A stretch of 64,000 nt of DNA from Rhipidocladum racemiflorum (Eukaryota > Streptophyta > Magnoliopsida > Poales > Poaceae): NCBI GenBank assembly GCA_036346355.1, contig CM070580.1, forward strand, positions 58,792,854 to 58,856,853. The letters are read 5' to 3'. The position numbers and the translations under genes were made by a program. Of this stretch, positions 23,930 to 36,723 are shown one piece after another. The notes under the pieces are model-generated. The model was not told the DNA's origin. It ran no database searches and was given only the letters and a program-made list of their open reading frames with translations. Numbering within the stretch: position 1 is the first letter of the stretch; every line of letters starts with the position of its first letter.

Positions 23930-26206
23930 TATGACACTACGGTATGGTGTGACATTATAAAATGTGAAATTAGAGAATAAAATCTTTCGGCTTGAGGTTT
24001 ACTCGCGTTTTTGGGCCTTACGAAGTGATGTGACACCACGGAGTGTCGTAACCTTATTTAATGTGCTTGATAATGTCAAAAACATTATGAAATATGGTAT
24101 TGGAGGTTAAAACCATACGCTAGGAGGTTTAATCGCGTTTCTGGGCCGTTTCCGGGGTTTTGGGCCTTTCCGGGGGAGTTTGGGCCTAAGAGAGGGGGTC
24201 GTGGGCTTTGGTGGGATGGAGTTTGAGTCCAATTGAGGGGAGGAGTCCTGGTTGGAGGCCTCCACCAGCCCCTTATTGCGCCCCCCATACTGCTCCTTGC
24301 GCCCCAATGATGCCCTAGCCGCCCCCACACATCTCCACCTCCTCCTTGTGGCGCCTCCACCTCCCCCATTGCTCCCCTTTGCTCCACCACCCCTCCACCA
24401 CCTCTCCTCCACCCCCTTGCTTCCCTAGGGTGGTCTCCCCACCCCTGCACCTCGAGGAAACATCCTTTGGAGCGAGGAGCGAGGAGCGAACCGGTAGGAG
24501 ATCCGTTCAGTTTTCGTGCGTTGGGCAAAGGTATGGCCATGGGAATCCTTGGAGTTGGTCTAGGTACTGTTATAAGGGTGTTTATCTAGTTTTTAGATCA
24601 ATTGGTGGTGCTGGATTTGATTAGATTAGATGGATTCTTTAGTTGGTTACGTTCTCTGTTTCGGATAGCATGAGCAGTCGACCTAGGGTTCGATTTTTCG
24701 CTAATTTAGTGTCCGAATCTGATCGTACGGATGTTGAAGAAGTTTTAGATAATTGCATTATCTTTCCGTGGATATAAAGAACGTCCAAATCCGATCAGCT
24801 GTTTGAAAGTTATGACTGTTTTACCGAGCGTGTTAAAATCTGTGACGTGATTGGAAGAGATCACGGTATTTTGTAGATTAAACAACTTTAAATTCCGAAT
24901 CAGTCTTTCCATATACCTATAAAAAGTTGGGAAATTTCTTAAGATACGCGAGGATTTACTCTTTTAATTGATTTGGAGTCTTAGAACCCGAGTTATGCCT
25001 TTTGGAAGGCTGCTGTCCCGACGGGACAGAACTGCTGTTTTTGGGTTTTGCGAGTAGTTGACAATGTCGGGGTAGATGAGGGTTTGCATACTGTTTTGTG
25101 GACATGATTGTGAGTGTGTGGTACCTATCTGCAGGTGGTGCGACCCCGGGAGTGCCTTCTACTTCCCGCCAATCCATTGCTTGTGGTTGAGGCAAGTGCA
25201 TTGTAATGGATAGCGGTTTGTAGGTTGCTAGTTGAGACTAGATGAATTTGATTACATGACATGATCACTTGCCATGCTTTGATGATTTCCTTTGATATGA
25301 TGAGTATGCTATGATGCCATGTGTTAATGTACAAATTAAATATGATGTTGGCATATTTTGCATACATGGCATGATTACATGGCACGGGCGATGAGAAAGT
25401 CATAACTAGTCCGAGAAGGTCGGTGAGAAAGTTACGACTAATCCGGAGAGCCAATGAGTAAGTCCTACATCGTGATTCCATTCACCGCGGTGAACGGAAG
25501 CGAGGAGTAGGCACCCTCCATCTTCGGGATGGAAGGGGGGAGAGGGTGCACACCGACGGGTGTGTACTCAACCATACCGGTATAAGTTTCCAAGGAGACA
25601 TGAGCATCGCATTGCACTTCATACATATTGATGATGATGATAATATGTGACCATGAATGAGATGGTTTACATGATGTGAGATATTATTGCTATGTAATTG
25701 TTTATGTTTGTACCATTGCAATATACTTGCTGAGTGATGAACTCACGCTTGTGTTTATGTTGTTTTCTTTTAGGTACCATGAATCTGACATGCGGGAAAG
25801 GGAGCTAGTCACATGTCATCACTTAGCATCACATATTTAAACAATGACATGTTCCTTCCCTTATGGTTATGGTTAATTCATTGAACTAAACTATGGTTTC
25901 GATGATTCGTTGGTCGTTATGAGTAATTGATTAGTCCATATTTGTCATGTGATGGATATAATTTATATCCTTAGTAGTATGGTGGCTGTTTTTCTGTTTG
26001 ATCATGTTATTGCTATCGTTCATTATGCCATATTGACATGTTATTATTGTTGTTGCTTCAATTCATGTTAAAAAAAGGAGATGCTGCCGAAATCTCGGTT
26101 TTTAGCATGTGCGCCTTTGCTGGAATTTATGTTTAATTATGGTATTTAGATGTTGTTTAGCCTTTGTTTGGTAGCATTCAGGCATAGTAAATGCCGAGGT
26201 GTTACA
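23930..26206 (+). repeat. LARD B 3' LTR
   Basis: 2,277 bp and closely similar to the 5' LTR. It begins TATGACACTACGG (mutated TG) and ends GTGTTACA. The hairpin chain is at about 25385-25590. Confidence 0.92.
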
Positions 26207-26341
26207 TGTGTATTCGAAGAACACCAGGGAGATGTTGCCGAAACTTTCTCTAGAGTTTGTACAACAGCTTAGGAACTTGCCCGAGCCACATATCCTCGAA
26301 CTGTCCAAAAAACGTGGACAATTCGAGACTGCTTATTTATA

Positions 26342-26954
26342 AATATGCCATTTTAGCATACTTATAAACAAGCACCCACGAACGGGAGACGCATAGGTTA
26401 CGCAACTAAACTAGATAATAAATTGCGATAATATAGCATGTGTTACAAGTTTCAAATTGCAATGAGAATATAATCTGCACATATTACTATAGAAGGGTTG
26501 CTAAATTAATTAGCCGAGGTGGATTGCTCTCAGATTGCTATAGAAGGGTTGCTAAATTAATTAGCCGTCCAACTTCTAGATGGCCAATATATCACCGACT
26601 ATTACATCTAAAAATTTCAGGATTACAACCCTAGAACAGCACTGCTCTAGCACAGAAAACAACAAGTATAGCATAGCACATAATGAATATAGCACTGCTC
26701 TAACCCTACCACAATGCATTAAGAACAAGTGCCACCAAATTGTCAGCTAAGAGCATAAAGGAATAAGCACAACACTACTCTGGCCCTAGAACAATGCATT
26801 AAGAGCAAGTGCCACCAAATTGTCAGCTAAGAGCAGTGCTTATCTAGGTCTAGCAAGTTCCTTTAATGATCACATTAATCAAGCCTCAATTTCAAGCAAT
26901 CATCATCGAGCTATTTACAATCAATTACAGCCCACAGTCCGATAGTTCTTACAG
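26342..26954. other. CACTA-1 spacer between gene 1 promoter and G-rich minisatellite
   Basis: No gene. Two tandem duplications are visible. A unit of about 54 bp containing GGGTTGCTAAATTAATTAGC is doubled at about 26484-26567 (single in CACTA-2 near 35700). A block of about 100 bp with GCCACCAAATTGTCAGCTAA is repeated at about 26710-26840, and similarly in CACTA-2 near 35880-35985. Confidence 0.6.
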
Positions 26955-27325
26955 TGCGCCGAACCGAGTCGGCAATGGGGGAGGAGCTGATAGGGGACGC
27001 GCCGATGGGGGGGAGGAGCCGGAGGGGGAGGCGTCGGAGGGGGAGGAGCCGATGGGGGCGGCGTCGATGGGGGGAGAGCCGGAGGGGGAGGTGCCGGAGG
27101 GGGAGGAGCCGATGGGGGAGGCGCCGATGGGGGGGGAGGAGCCGGAGGGGGAGGCGCCCACGGGGTACCCGCCGATGGGGGAGGCGCCGGGGGTGTGTGG
27201 GAGGAGCCGGAGGGGGAGGCGCCCACGGGATACCCGCCGATGGGGGAGGAGCCGGAGGGGGAGGCGCCCACGGGGTACCCACCGATGGGGGAGGCGCCGG
27301 GGGGGAGGAGCCGGTGGGGGAGGTG
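26955..27325. repeat. G-rich minisatellite (CACTA-1)
   Basis: Degenerate tandem units of the type GGAGCCGGAGGGGGAGGCG give many runs of five or more G on the plus strand. Reading frames through it encode Gly/Glu/Pro or Pro/Ala/Ser repeats. The order of units and the frame differ from the CACTA-2 copy (36120-36465), so coding is unlikely. It lies upstream of the gene 1 promoter and downstream of TNP2. Confidence 0.8.
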
Positions 27326-27419
27326 GTCGAGCTAGGGTTGTGGAATGAATTGAAACGAAATCAGTACGCGCCGAAATGAACTGAGTGTGCGCGCCGAAAT
27401 GAAAATGCTCTGGGGTTTT

Positions 27420-27672
27420 ATCACGGTCGGTTAACCAAAGAGACCGATCGCAATATTTACTATCTGTGTCGGTTCTTTAATACAACCGATCGCAATATGT
27501 ACACTATCTGTGTCGGTTCTTTCAAACAACCGATCGCAATATGTACACTATCTGTGTCGGTTCTTTCAAACAACCGATCGCAATATGTTCACTATTTGTG
27601 TCGGTTCTATAAAAAAACAGATCGCAATATATACTATCTGTGTCGGTTTCCTAAACGAACCGATTGTGATGA
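27420..27672. repeat. CACTA-1 internal motif array A
   Basis: Five or six copies of the ATCTGTGTCGGTTC and AACCGATCGCAAT types occur, related to the terminal array but richer in CGATCGC. The array lies between the TNP2 3' end and the minisatellite, i.e. upstream of gene 1 on the minus strand. Confidence 0.8.
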
Positions 27673-27824
27673 CTATGATCCAATTTCTAATTTTTTTAAA
27701 ACAGAGTCTTCATTCAAAAGAGTCGAAAAGTCCAATCTTTTTCAAATTTGCTATACTACAAGATCCATTTGACATATATATTCTACAAAATGCTACATTA
27801 TACAGGGAATTCTTAAAACTTAAT

Positions 27825-30800
27825 TTATTTACAATACAACCCTTCTTGATGATCTACATGCATGTAATGTGTTCCATGTGTGCCGTCGTCATTGCTAAGA
27901 CATGCCCCATCTGCAAACGGAGGTGTTTCATCAAATTGGTTGTACTCTTCTTCATCTACGACATTTTCAACTCCAACAATCCTCCTCTTGCCATGAAGTA
28001 CGACGTGCAACCTCGGATTGGCCGGATCACGCACGTAGAAAACTTGAGTTGCTTGCTTTGCGAGGACGAACGGTTCATCTCTGTAGGTTAGTCTATTCAG
28101 ATCAACAATTGTAAAACCGGTCTTGTCGACCTTAACTCCGTGAGGAAGTCTAACCCACTTACATCGGAACAATGGAACTTGGTATATTCTATAGTTGAGC
28201 TCCCATATTTCTTCGATCATCCCGTAGTAACAGTTCATTGCAGTTGAGGATCCTCTAATTGAGTAATCATCGGACAAAGCATCTATGCTCACACCTTTAT
28301 TTTTGCCTTGTACTCTTTGCATCTTGACTTTCAGTATAAAATGTGTAGCCATTAATATCGTAACCTTGCCATGTCTGTATATTAAATCTTGGTCCGTCAG
28401 CCAACCATTTGACATCCTCGGTACTAACGGAGACCTTCACCTTTTCTTTGAACCATGTGAGGAATCGATCGTTGTGTTCTCGTGTGATGGAAAGCTCATC
28501 CATAAGTGGATTCTCTTCCCGTAATATCAACTTGTGCTGTAGGATGTATGGATGAACTTCTGCGCTGTGTTGCAAGACTGTGAAATGCGCTTTACAGTAC
28601 ATATCAAATTGTGGGCTCATTAGATTTGACCCAATGGTTCCTTTGCCACCAAGTCTGCCCTCATGACGAGATATAGGAACACCAATCGGTTGTGTTTTAC
28701 CTAGATAGTCCACGCAGAACTCAATAACCTCTTCAGTCCCATAACCTTCAATAATACTACCCTCAGGCTTCGACCTATTCCTCACGTATGACTTTAATAT
28801 ACCCATGTACTTCTCGAACGGATACATGTAACGCAGGAATGCGGGTCCACAAATCTAAATCTCTCTAACAAGGTGAACAACGAGGTGGACCATGACGTCG
28901 AAGAACGACGGGGGGAAATGCATCTCAAGCTGACAAAGAGTCTGCACCACCTCACTCTGTAAGTTGTCCAGTATATCGGGATCAATAACCTTGCATGAAA
29001 TCGCATTGAAGAAATAGCATAGCTTCGTGACTGCCAACCTGACGTCATCTGCTAGGATATTTCTGATTGCAACAGGGAGCATTTGGGTCATCAAGACATG
29101 ACAGTCGTGGGACTTCATACCGAACAACTTCAAATCATCCATAGACACAAGCTTCTTAATGTTTACGGAGTAGCCCGATGGAACTTTAATATCGTGGAGA
29201 CACTTGCAGAGGTCTTCTTTCTCTTTCTTGGATAAGGTGTAGCATGCAGCGTGGATGTACGGCCCTTTTCCATCATCCTCCATCACTTCAAGCTTGGGCC
29301 TGATCCCCATGTAGGTCATATCGCGGCGAGCATTCACACCATCCTTGGTCTTCCCAAGTATGTTCAGCAGGATGCCTACCAAATTATCACAAACATTTTT
29401 CTCAACGTAAATGACATCAATACATTGATAGACATCTAACTCCTTCCAATATGGTAAGTCCCAAAATATCGAACTCTTTTTCCAAATGGTCCTGGGACGA
29501 ACAGATTTACGGCTCTTACCATACTGAACATCGATATCCTCTACGCGTGAATATACTTGCCTTCCAGTCATAGGCTGCGGGGCTGCACGAACTTCCCTCT
29601 TTCCATCAAATTTGTCATCCATCTTACGATATCGATGACTTCGGGGTAGAAACCTACGGTGACCCATGTACACCATTTTCCTCGAATTCGGCAGCCACAA
29701 GCTATCAGTGTCCTCTTCACAAATTGGACAAGCTTTTGCTCCCTTCGTGCTATAGCCCGCCAAATTACCAAGGGCTGGATAATCATTTATGGTGCAAAAT
29801 ATCATAGCCCGTAGGGTGAAGTTCTCTCTTTTGTATGCATCCCACACCTCAACCACCACATTCCACAATTTTACCAAATCCTCAATTAGTGGTGATAGGT
29901 ACACATCAATATCATTACCCGGCTGTTTGGGTCCTGAGATTAGCAACGACATCATGATATACTTCCGCTTCATGCATAACAAAGGAGGCAAATTGTAGAT
30001 ACACAACAAAACTGGGCAAGTACTGTGTCGACTGCTCATATTACCAAACGGATTCATACCATCCGTACTCAATCCAAATCTTATGTTCCTCATCTCGACA
30101 CCAAACTCCTCATGTTTCCAATTAATGTTTCAACATTGAGTCGAATCAGCGGGATGTCTCAACTTGCCATCTTCCATTCGAGATTCATAATGCCAACACA
30201 ACAATTTTGCCTCTTTGGGATTTGCAAAGAACCGCTCTAAACGGGGAATGATGGGCAAATACCACAACACCTTGGCTGGTGCCCCTTTTTTCACATCTTC
30301 ACCGTCGTCAATTCGGTTCTTACGCTTCTTGTCATTACGCTTCTCATTTTGTTTGTATCGGGGTACAACACAAACTGGACAAATCTTGTGATTCCTTATG
30401 GACATTGCGGTATAGTATGCAATCATTTGGACATGCATGTATCCTTTCTATTTCCATTCCCATGGGACATAATAGCTTCTTCGCTTCATAAATACATGTT
30501 GGCAACTCGTTTCCCTCTGGAAGCATATCCGATAGAAGGATTAAAAGTGCATTCAAACTTGTATCTGTCCAACGGTGTTTTGCCTTCAGTTCAAACAATG
30601 CAAGGACCGAACCCAACTTGGTGTATTCCCCTTTGCAACCTAAAAATAATGGTTTGGCATCGTCATCCATCAAGCTTTTAAATTTTTCGAACTCTCTTTC
30701 CGTGTAATTTCCCTCCACATCCCGCAACATTTGATCTAAATTATCATCATCAAACATATCACGCTCCAACTTGATCAGCTTCCAGCATGTCTTCGTTGCA

Positions 30801-31038
30801 TAGCACAGAGGTACTACCTATCTCCCCATGATGGATCCAACACGTGTAATTCCTCATGAAGCCACGTCGAATCAAATGCCCTTCAATTTGAGCTGAGTTG
30901 CATAGCACAAGGACAATATATGAACTTTACACCCCTCATAACCATATCTACTTCTGCAATTCTTATGAACTCCTTAACTCCCCTCTGAAATTCAGCACTC
31001 ACACGGCTTTTTTGATACATCCATTCTTCACGGTCCAT
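27825..31038 (-). pseudogene. TNP2-type CACTA transposase (copy 1)
   Basis: Apparently intronless gene of about 1,070 codons. The start is MDREEWMY (31036-31038), a transposase-associated domain. The Transposase_21 core follows with STDGMNPFGNMSS. Then come a DUF4218-like block with EGSIIEGYGTEEVIEFC and a DUF4216-like C-terminus with GYDINGYTFYTESQDAKS and FVLAKQATQVFYV. Compared with copy 2 it has a frameshift near 30385, a TGA at 30130, a TAG at 28855, a frameshift near 28300 and a deletion of about 30 bp near 30905. The usual DVMHIEKN motif reads DVIYVEKN. CACTA-2 sits 55 bp upstream of the start codon and separates it from its promoter module at 43189-43443. It cannot make full-length transposase. 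Confidence 0.9.
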
Positions 31039-31093
31039 CTACAAGTAAACCGCAAAAAATAAATTAATAATGCCCTAATCAATGAAATAAAAG

Positions 31094-31575
31094 CACTACT
31101 ACAGATCCGTACATCACAATCGGTTCTTTTTGGTCATCACAGTCAGTTTTGGTGGCGATACAAAGTCCAACGACAGTGATAAGGTAGATATATCACAGTC
31201 GGTTTTTAACCGACACTAATAATACATTATCACTGTCGGTTCTTTTTAAGAACCGACTGTGATATTACACTTATCACAATCGGTTTTCTCTTAGAACCGA
31301 TTGCGATAAGTATAATATCACAATCGGTTCTTTTTTAGAACCGATACAAATGATTACATTATCACAATCGGTTCATTTGTAGAACCGATGGGGATAAGAA
31401 TAATATCACAATCGGTTCATTTGTAGAACCGATTCAAATTATTACATTATCACAATCGGTTTTTATTGAAACCGATGGGGATAAGAATATTATCAAAATC
31501 GGTTCTTTGTGCAAACCGATTGCGATACGAAACATATCCCAATCGGTTCCAGTAAGAACCGATTGTGATGATGTT
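31094..31575. repeat. CACTA-2 left terminal inverted repeat and subterminal array
   Basis: CACTACTACAGATCCG is followed by alternating ATCACAATCGGTTC and GAACCGATTGTGAT motifs. It is almost identical to 13079-13605 but lacks the last motif pair. Confidence 0.92.
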
Positions 31576-31829
31576 ACTGCCCATTGTCCGAAAATGGCCT
31601 CGCATTGACAATATGACACATTCATCACAATCCACAAAATCACAGAACATATACATCACAATCTACACACATTACATTCAAATTAATATTGTTTACAATC
31701 TGTAACAGATCACATTCACATTCAGATAAATTTTATTTAAACTTTATGGACTAGTATTTGCTTGAATTGTCTCTATATCTACCATCATCTGTTATAACTT
31801 CGGCCCAAAGACCACCGGCATAAATGGTC

Positions 31830-34800
31830 TCGTAATTTCTTGAGATCGGTGTTGGTTAGGCTCTTAGGATGATATCAAGGTCCTGCAAAATAGATAGTAG
31901 TGCACTAATATATTTAAGGCTTAAATTGGTATTGTAACAACCTGATAGTATTATGCTTGTAAACAAATATCACATAGACAGTAGTGCAAATAATCTGCTT
32001 TATACCTTAGGGAAAACATGTGAGCGACCAACCAAATTCAGCATGTGATGCATCACGTAAAAGCCACACAGATCATCGCACCCTTGTTGATGACACTGTG
32101 AACAAAGAAACTTAAATTAGGAGACGAATTAAAAATAGGTGTAAGAAAAAAATCCTATGATAGACACTTGTACCTTGAAGCGCTTCCACTCGAGTTTGGT
32201 GCCTTGTTTATCATTGTGTCGGCCACGTTCAGCAACGTAAGACATGAAAGCCCTATACATTGGAGATGCCATGCATTGAGGTTAAAAATACCTAACGTAG
32301 TTCAATATGTAAAGTGTTAGGTTAGAGGAATGTACTTACTTCTGCAAAACAGGCTCGATCGCATAGTCCATCGGTCTATTTTCGAGTGAGTTCAACGTGT
32401 AGACCTTGTTTTGACTCGGAACAACCACAAGTAGAACCCAATGGTTGCTTATTAAACGGTACACAATGCAAGAGAATAAGTTAATACAAGGTTGAAGTGT
32501 GTACATGTAATTGAATTGTATAGTAGTACATACTCCTGGTGGTATGGGAAGAGAATGAAGTCCTTTTTTGCTTCCTCATGCAATGCCTGCTTGATGTATC
32601 CTGCAAGGAACTCCGATTGATACTTAGCCATGGTCGCAGACACCATCTCGGGGTTGACAAACCCGACAGGGTGTCGACCCGTCACGGCTATTGCCTCATG
32701 ATCCTGCAATTCATGTCAATTGTTAAAAATATAATACAAAATCAATAAATAGTCATCGATTGAGTATGGTGCGAGACTCACGGCGTCCAGGATCGTATGG
32801 TAGAAATATCGACGGCTTTCAAGCTGTACATAAAGTCTGAGATCCTCAAAACTGGCCAGGAAGGTCCCATCCTCGTTGCGGTGGAATTGGCCCTTTCGAT
32901 ACTTCACTATGAAATCGTGGCGAGGCTCGGCCTCATGTGACCTATCGATGTACCATACATGTAGGTGACGAGTGAACAAGCCCAAAGAATTCAATTCTTG
33001 GCTTGGGAGAAAGGGCTTTCCATGTATGTACCGCTTGTGATCATCAGGGTGCTCTGTGCCCTCTGACAACTTTGCCTTCTTCACGGAGGGACTCTCTGAA
33101 CTCTGCTTTGTATCTTTCGTCATCGTGGTAGAAGTCCTTTTGCGCCCCACCTGCGCACCAAAGATTTGTAGGTGCGGCGTAGGTGCGAGGAGGTGCAGGC
33201 TGCAGCGTAAGGTGCAGGTTGTGTAGCAGGCGAGGAGCATGTGCAGCGAGAGCATGTGCAGCAGGAGGCGAGAAGCGGCGATAGGAGGAGGAGCAGGAGC
33301 AGCAGCAGGAGTAGTACCAGGAGCAGCAGCAGTAGTACCAGCAGTAGCAGTAACAGGAGCAGCACCAGTAGTAGGAGGAGCGAATGTGAGCAGCGACACG
33401 ATGCTTGATAGGAGGAGCAGCAGTAGTAGGAGGAGCGAGCGATAATGTGAGCAGCACGATGAGCGATACCGGTACTAGCGAGAGCTTGATAGTAGTAGCG
33501 GCGATAGCGATGGCGATTGCAGCAATAGCGATACCCGAGTAGCAGATAGCAGTGATGCAGTAGTACCAGCGATGAGCAGTAGTAGCGATAGTACCAACGA
33601 GAGCGGCAGCAGGAGGAGGTGCTTGCACTACGACACCCGTCGCGGGCCACTTGATGAACGACATCCGTGCTTGCCCGAGAGTGGTGATATCTTCATTCGG
33701 GGGGAACTCCAGGGCATGAGACATGTAAACATCGTGGACATAGTCCACCTGCACCCTCATGTAGCCCATTCCCAAAGGTATACCATGCACCGTGTCATCC
33801 TCCTTGCTTGGAAATGCAACCCCGCGCGCAGCCTCAATCTGAATTCCGTCGTCGATAAGGACTAGCCCGCAATTGGCAGGACCACGCAAGAAGTGATCGA
33901 CATCTTCATCATAATCTGTGTTAAGCTTACTCATGTACCTTTTGGTGCAAAGCAGTTATTACCTTGAGGTGTGGAATGCACAGTTCCTTATTGGAAGCGC
34001 AGCTGTTAGGGCGTAGCATAGGCGATGGTTGAGGAATCTGATTCTGGGAGAACATCGCCATCATCTCAGCCATCATCTCAGCCTTTAACTCCTCCTTCAA
34101 CTCCTCCTTCATCTGCAAACAGATCCGCGCCTCACGTGCTTCCCATGATCTTGCCCTGGCACTGGACGCGCTCTCCTCTACAAAGAAGGACCTCTTCGTA
34201 TACCCCGCACCTGCGGCAAGCACCCGCCCCTTATGATCGGGCTTCCCGATTGCCGAACACAGGATGTCCCTTGACCCTTGGCTTTCAAATGCTCCTTGCT
34301 CTTTCTGCAGGCTTACCTCCTCCTGCAGGTCGCAAATATAAATTATTACTAAAATACAATGGGAATATAATATGCAATGTACTATGTTAGATATCTTACG
34401 ATGGTCTTGACGATCTGTGCGGTCGCGGTGTTTGGAATGACAATCTGACCGTCATAGGTTTTCTTCGTCCTCGCTAATACCCAGTCGCGTGCCCGCTCCT
34501 CGCATATGTGGGAGTAAGGCATCGTTGTCCCAGAGGTTGCACACTCAGAGGCTAGTCGCACCCACTCTGCCTTCTTCCCTACGTACCCACCGGAACCGAG
34601 GTGGTGCGCGTGTGTGTTACGCCTCTGTATAGCGATATTCTTCTCTCTCAGCTCCTCCGCCTCGGGCGTATTCCTCATCCTTGCGAACTCCCAAACCTCG
34701 GATGTAACAAATGGATACCTTTGGAAGGGAGTACGGTCTTTCAACACGAACTCGGCATTCATGGTCACCCTAAAATGCCTCAAAGCCACACCCATTCTCT

Positions 34801-35143
34801 TCAAGGCGTACCGTCTCGCATTGATTTCATCTTCCTCTGGTATAATCCATTTTCCCTTAACTTTGTCCCACAGTAGGTTCTTCTGCTCGTCGCTTACTTC
34901 CTTCCTCCAGTCCTTAATTGTGATCGGCACTCGCTCCCTCACCAATTGGCCGAGAAAAGAGGAGTAGCGCCCCTTAAACGGGCTAGGACCCGTGCAAACC
35001 CCCCTGGCATTGAAGTGGAGCACTTACGGCGTTCTCCCTGTGGATCCTTTATTCGGTCCTCTGGCCTTTCTAACCTTCCTCGATGGGGTAGCAGGACCTT
35101 CTTCTCTCTCTGGCGTTGAGCCAGTGCTCTCTCTTTGCGACAT
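31830..35143 (-). pseudogene. CACTA gene 1 (copy 2): Ptta/En/Spm transposase domain plus Ulp1-like protease
   Basis: Same exon plan as copy 1. ATG is at 35141-35143. Exon 1 carries the Transposase_24 domain with FLGQLVRERVPITIKDW, WIIPEEDEINARR and the GGYVGKKAEW segment. A middle GVAFPS...SFIKWP domain and an Ala/Pro-type repeat linker (33180-33610) follow. The C-terminal Ulp1-like domain begins in the exon with GFVNPEMVSATMAKYQSEF and continues through NHWVLLVVVPSQ, VYTLNSLEN and CHQQGCDDLCGFYV. The catalytic-Asp position is Asn, as in copy 1. Lesions are a TAA at 35024-35026, where copy 1 has Gln, and a one-base loss in the last exon near 31865. The linker differs in length and frame from copy 1. 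The product would be nuclear if made. Confidence 0.82.
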
Positions 35144-35303
35144 TTCGAAGTAAGTACGTATATGTCAAACCTAAACTTCATGAGAGGAAGCAATTCAAAT
35201 TTCACATAATAGAAAGCAATTCACATGTCTATCTCAGACCGACTAAATGCGTGCATTACCAACGATGACTCCTAATCTCTAATTAGGTTAGGTCCTAATC
35301 CCA

Positions 35304-35549
35304 TTCGAGGATATGTGGTTCGAGCAAGTTCCTAAGCTGTTGTACAACTCTAGAGAAAATTTGGCGACATCTCACATTGTTCTCCAAATACACGCCTCGA
35401 CAACAGGTCAAGAGGGTGTGTATTCGAAGAACACCAGGAGATGCTGCCAAACTTTCTCTAGAGTTTGTACAACAGCTTAGGAACTTGCCCGAGCCACATA
35501 TCCTCGAACTGTCCGAAAAACGTGGACAATTCGAGACTGCTTATTTATA
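35304..35549 (-). promoter_or_regulatory. CACTA-2 gene 1 promoter: TATA box and hairpin
   Basis: A TATAAATA box (plus-strand 35542-35549, minus orientation) is followed by an inverted repeat with arms of about 95 bp spanning 35304-35508, then 160 bp to the start codon. The arms are less perfect than in the TNP2 copy, with several mismatches around 35360-35375. The module is a duplicate of 40277-40531. Confidence 0.75.
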
Positions 35550-36119
35550 AATATGCCATTTTAGCATACTTATAAACAAGCACCCTCGAACGGGAGATGC
35601 ATAGGTTACGCAACTAAACTCGATAATAAAGTGCGATAATATAGCATGTGTTACAAGTTTCAAATTGCAATGATGGATTGCTCTCAGATTGCTATAGAAG
35701 GGTTGCTAAATTAATTAGCCGTCTAACTTCTAGATGGCCAATATATCACCGGCTATTACATCTAAAAATTTCAGGATTACAACCCTAGAACAGCACTGCT
35801 CTAGCACAGAAAACAACAAGTACAGCATAGCACAGAATGAATATAGCACTAATCTAACCCTACCACAATGCATTAAGAGCAAGTGCCACCAAATTGTCAG
35901 CTAAGAGCATAAACGAATAAGCACAAAGATCGCTCGACCTAGAACAATGCATTAAGAGCAAGTGGCACCAAATTGTCAGCTAAGAGAAGTGTTGTTCTAG
36001 GTCTAGCAAGTTCCTTTAATGATCAGATTAATCAAGCCTCATTCAAAAGCAATCATCATCGAGCTATTTACAACCAATTACAGCCCACGGTCCGAAATGC
36101 ATCTTACAGTGCGCCGAAC
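35550..36119. other. CACTA-2 spacer
   Basis: No gene. It holds the single copy of the 54-bp unit that is doubled in CACTA-1, and the paired repeat containing GCCACCAAATTGTCAGCTAA (about 35875-35985). Confidence 0.6.
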
Positions 36120-36465
36120 CGAGTCGGCAATGGGGGAGGAGCCGATGGGGGACGCGCCGATGGGGGGGAGGAGCCGATGGGGGACGCGCCGATGGGGGGG
36201 AGGAGCCGGAGGGGGAGGCGCCGGGGGGGAGGCGTCGGAGGGGGAGGCGCCGTGGGGGAGGACCCAGAGGGGGAGGCCCCGGGGGGGAGGCGCCCACGGG
36301 GTACCCGCCAATGGGGGGGAGGAGCCGGAGGGGGAGGCGCCGGAGGGGGAGGCACCGGGCGGGAGGACCCAGAGGGGGAGGCGCCCACGGGGTACCCGCC
36401 AATGGGGGAGGAGCCGGGGGGGGGGTGTGGGAGGAGCCGGAGGGGGAGGCGCCGGTGGGGGAGGT
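36120..36465. repeat. G-rich minisatellite (CACTA-2)
   Basis: Same type of tandem units as 26955-27325, with GGGGG tracts every few bases and a different unit order. Frames in all phases stay open through composition only. Confidence 0.8.
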
Positions 36466-36558
36466 GGTCGAGCTAGGGTTGTGGAATGAATTGAAACGAA
36501 ATCAGTGCGTGCCGAAATGAACTGAGTGTGCGCGCCGAAATGAAAATGCTCTGGGTTT

Positions 36559-36723
36559 TATCACGGTCGGTTCTATAGAAAAACCGATCGCAATATGTGG
36601 AGTATCTGTGTCGGTTCTAAATAAAAACCGATCGCAATATGTGGAGTATCTGTGTCGGTTCTTTAAAAGAACCGATCGCAATTATACTATCTGTGTCGGT
36701 TTCCTAAAGAACCGATTGTGATG
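36559..36723. repeat. CACTA-2 internal motif array A
   Basis: Four motif pairs of the ATCTGTGTCGGTTC and AACCGATCGCAAT types. It is a shorter version of 27420-27672, upstream of the gene 1 promoter region. Confidence 0.8.

Larger units (their letters stand above)
17352..26206 (+). mobile_element. LARD B: complete non-autonomous LTR retrotransposon
   Basis: 8,855 bp with the target duplication TGTGT (17347-17351 and 26207-26211). The uninterrupted site is visible in CACTA-2 at about 35414-35418. The 5' LTR is 17352-19620, the primer-binding site 19623-19634, the polypurine tract 23916-23929 and the 3' LTR 23930-26206. The internal 4.3 kb has no gag or pol homology. It is the most diverged of the four copies: its LTR begins TGTGACACTACGGTATGG, versus TGTGACACTACGTTTTGG in C. 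The 3' LTR start is mutated TG to TA. Confidence 0.93.
17232..26341 (-). promoter_or_regulatory. CACTA-1 gene 1 promoter and hairpin leader, split by LARD B
   Basis: The left hairpin arm (17232-17335) lies 180 bp upstream of the gene 1 start codon. The right arm (26212-26300) is separated from it by LARD B, which landed at the loop edge. A minus-strand TATA box (TATAAATA, plus-strand 26334-26341) lies beyond the right arm. In CACTA-2 the same module is continuous at 35304-35549. A second copy precedes TNP2. The hairpin would lie in the transcript leader; the promoter role is inferred from position. Confidence 0.7.

Noticed and set aside
26866..27348. 160-codon Gly/Glu/Pro-repeat frame in the G-rich minisatellite
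   Set aside because: Open in several phases on both strands, with unit order and frame differing between the two CACTA copies; a composition effect.
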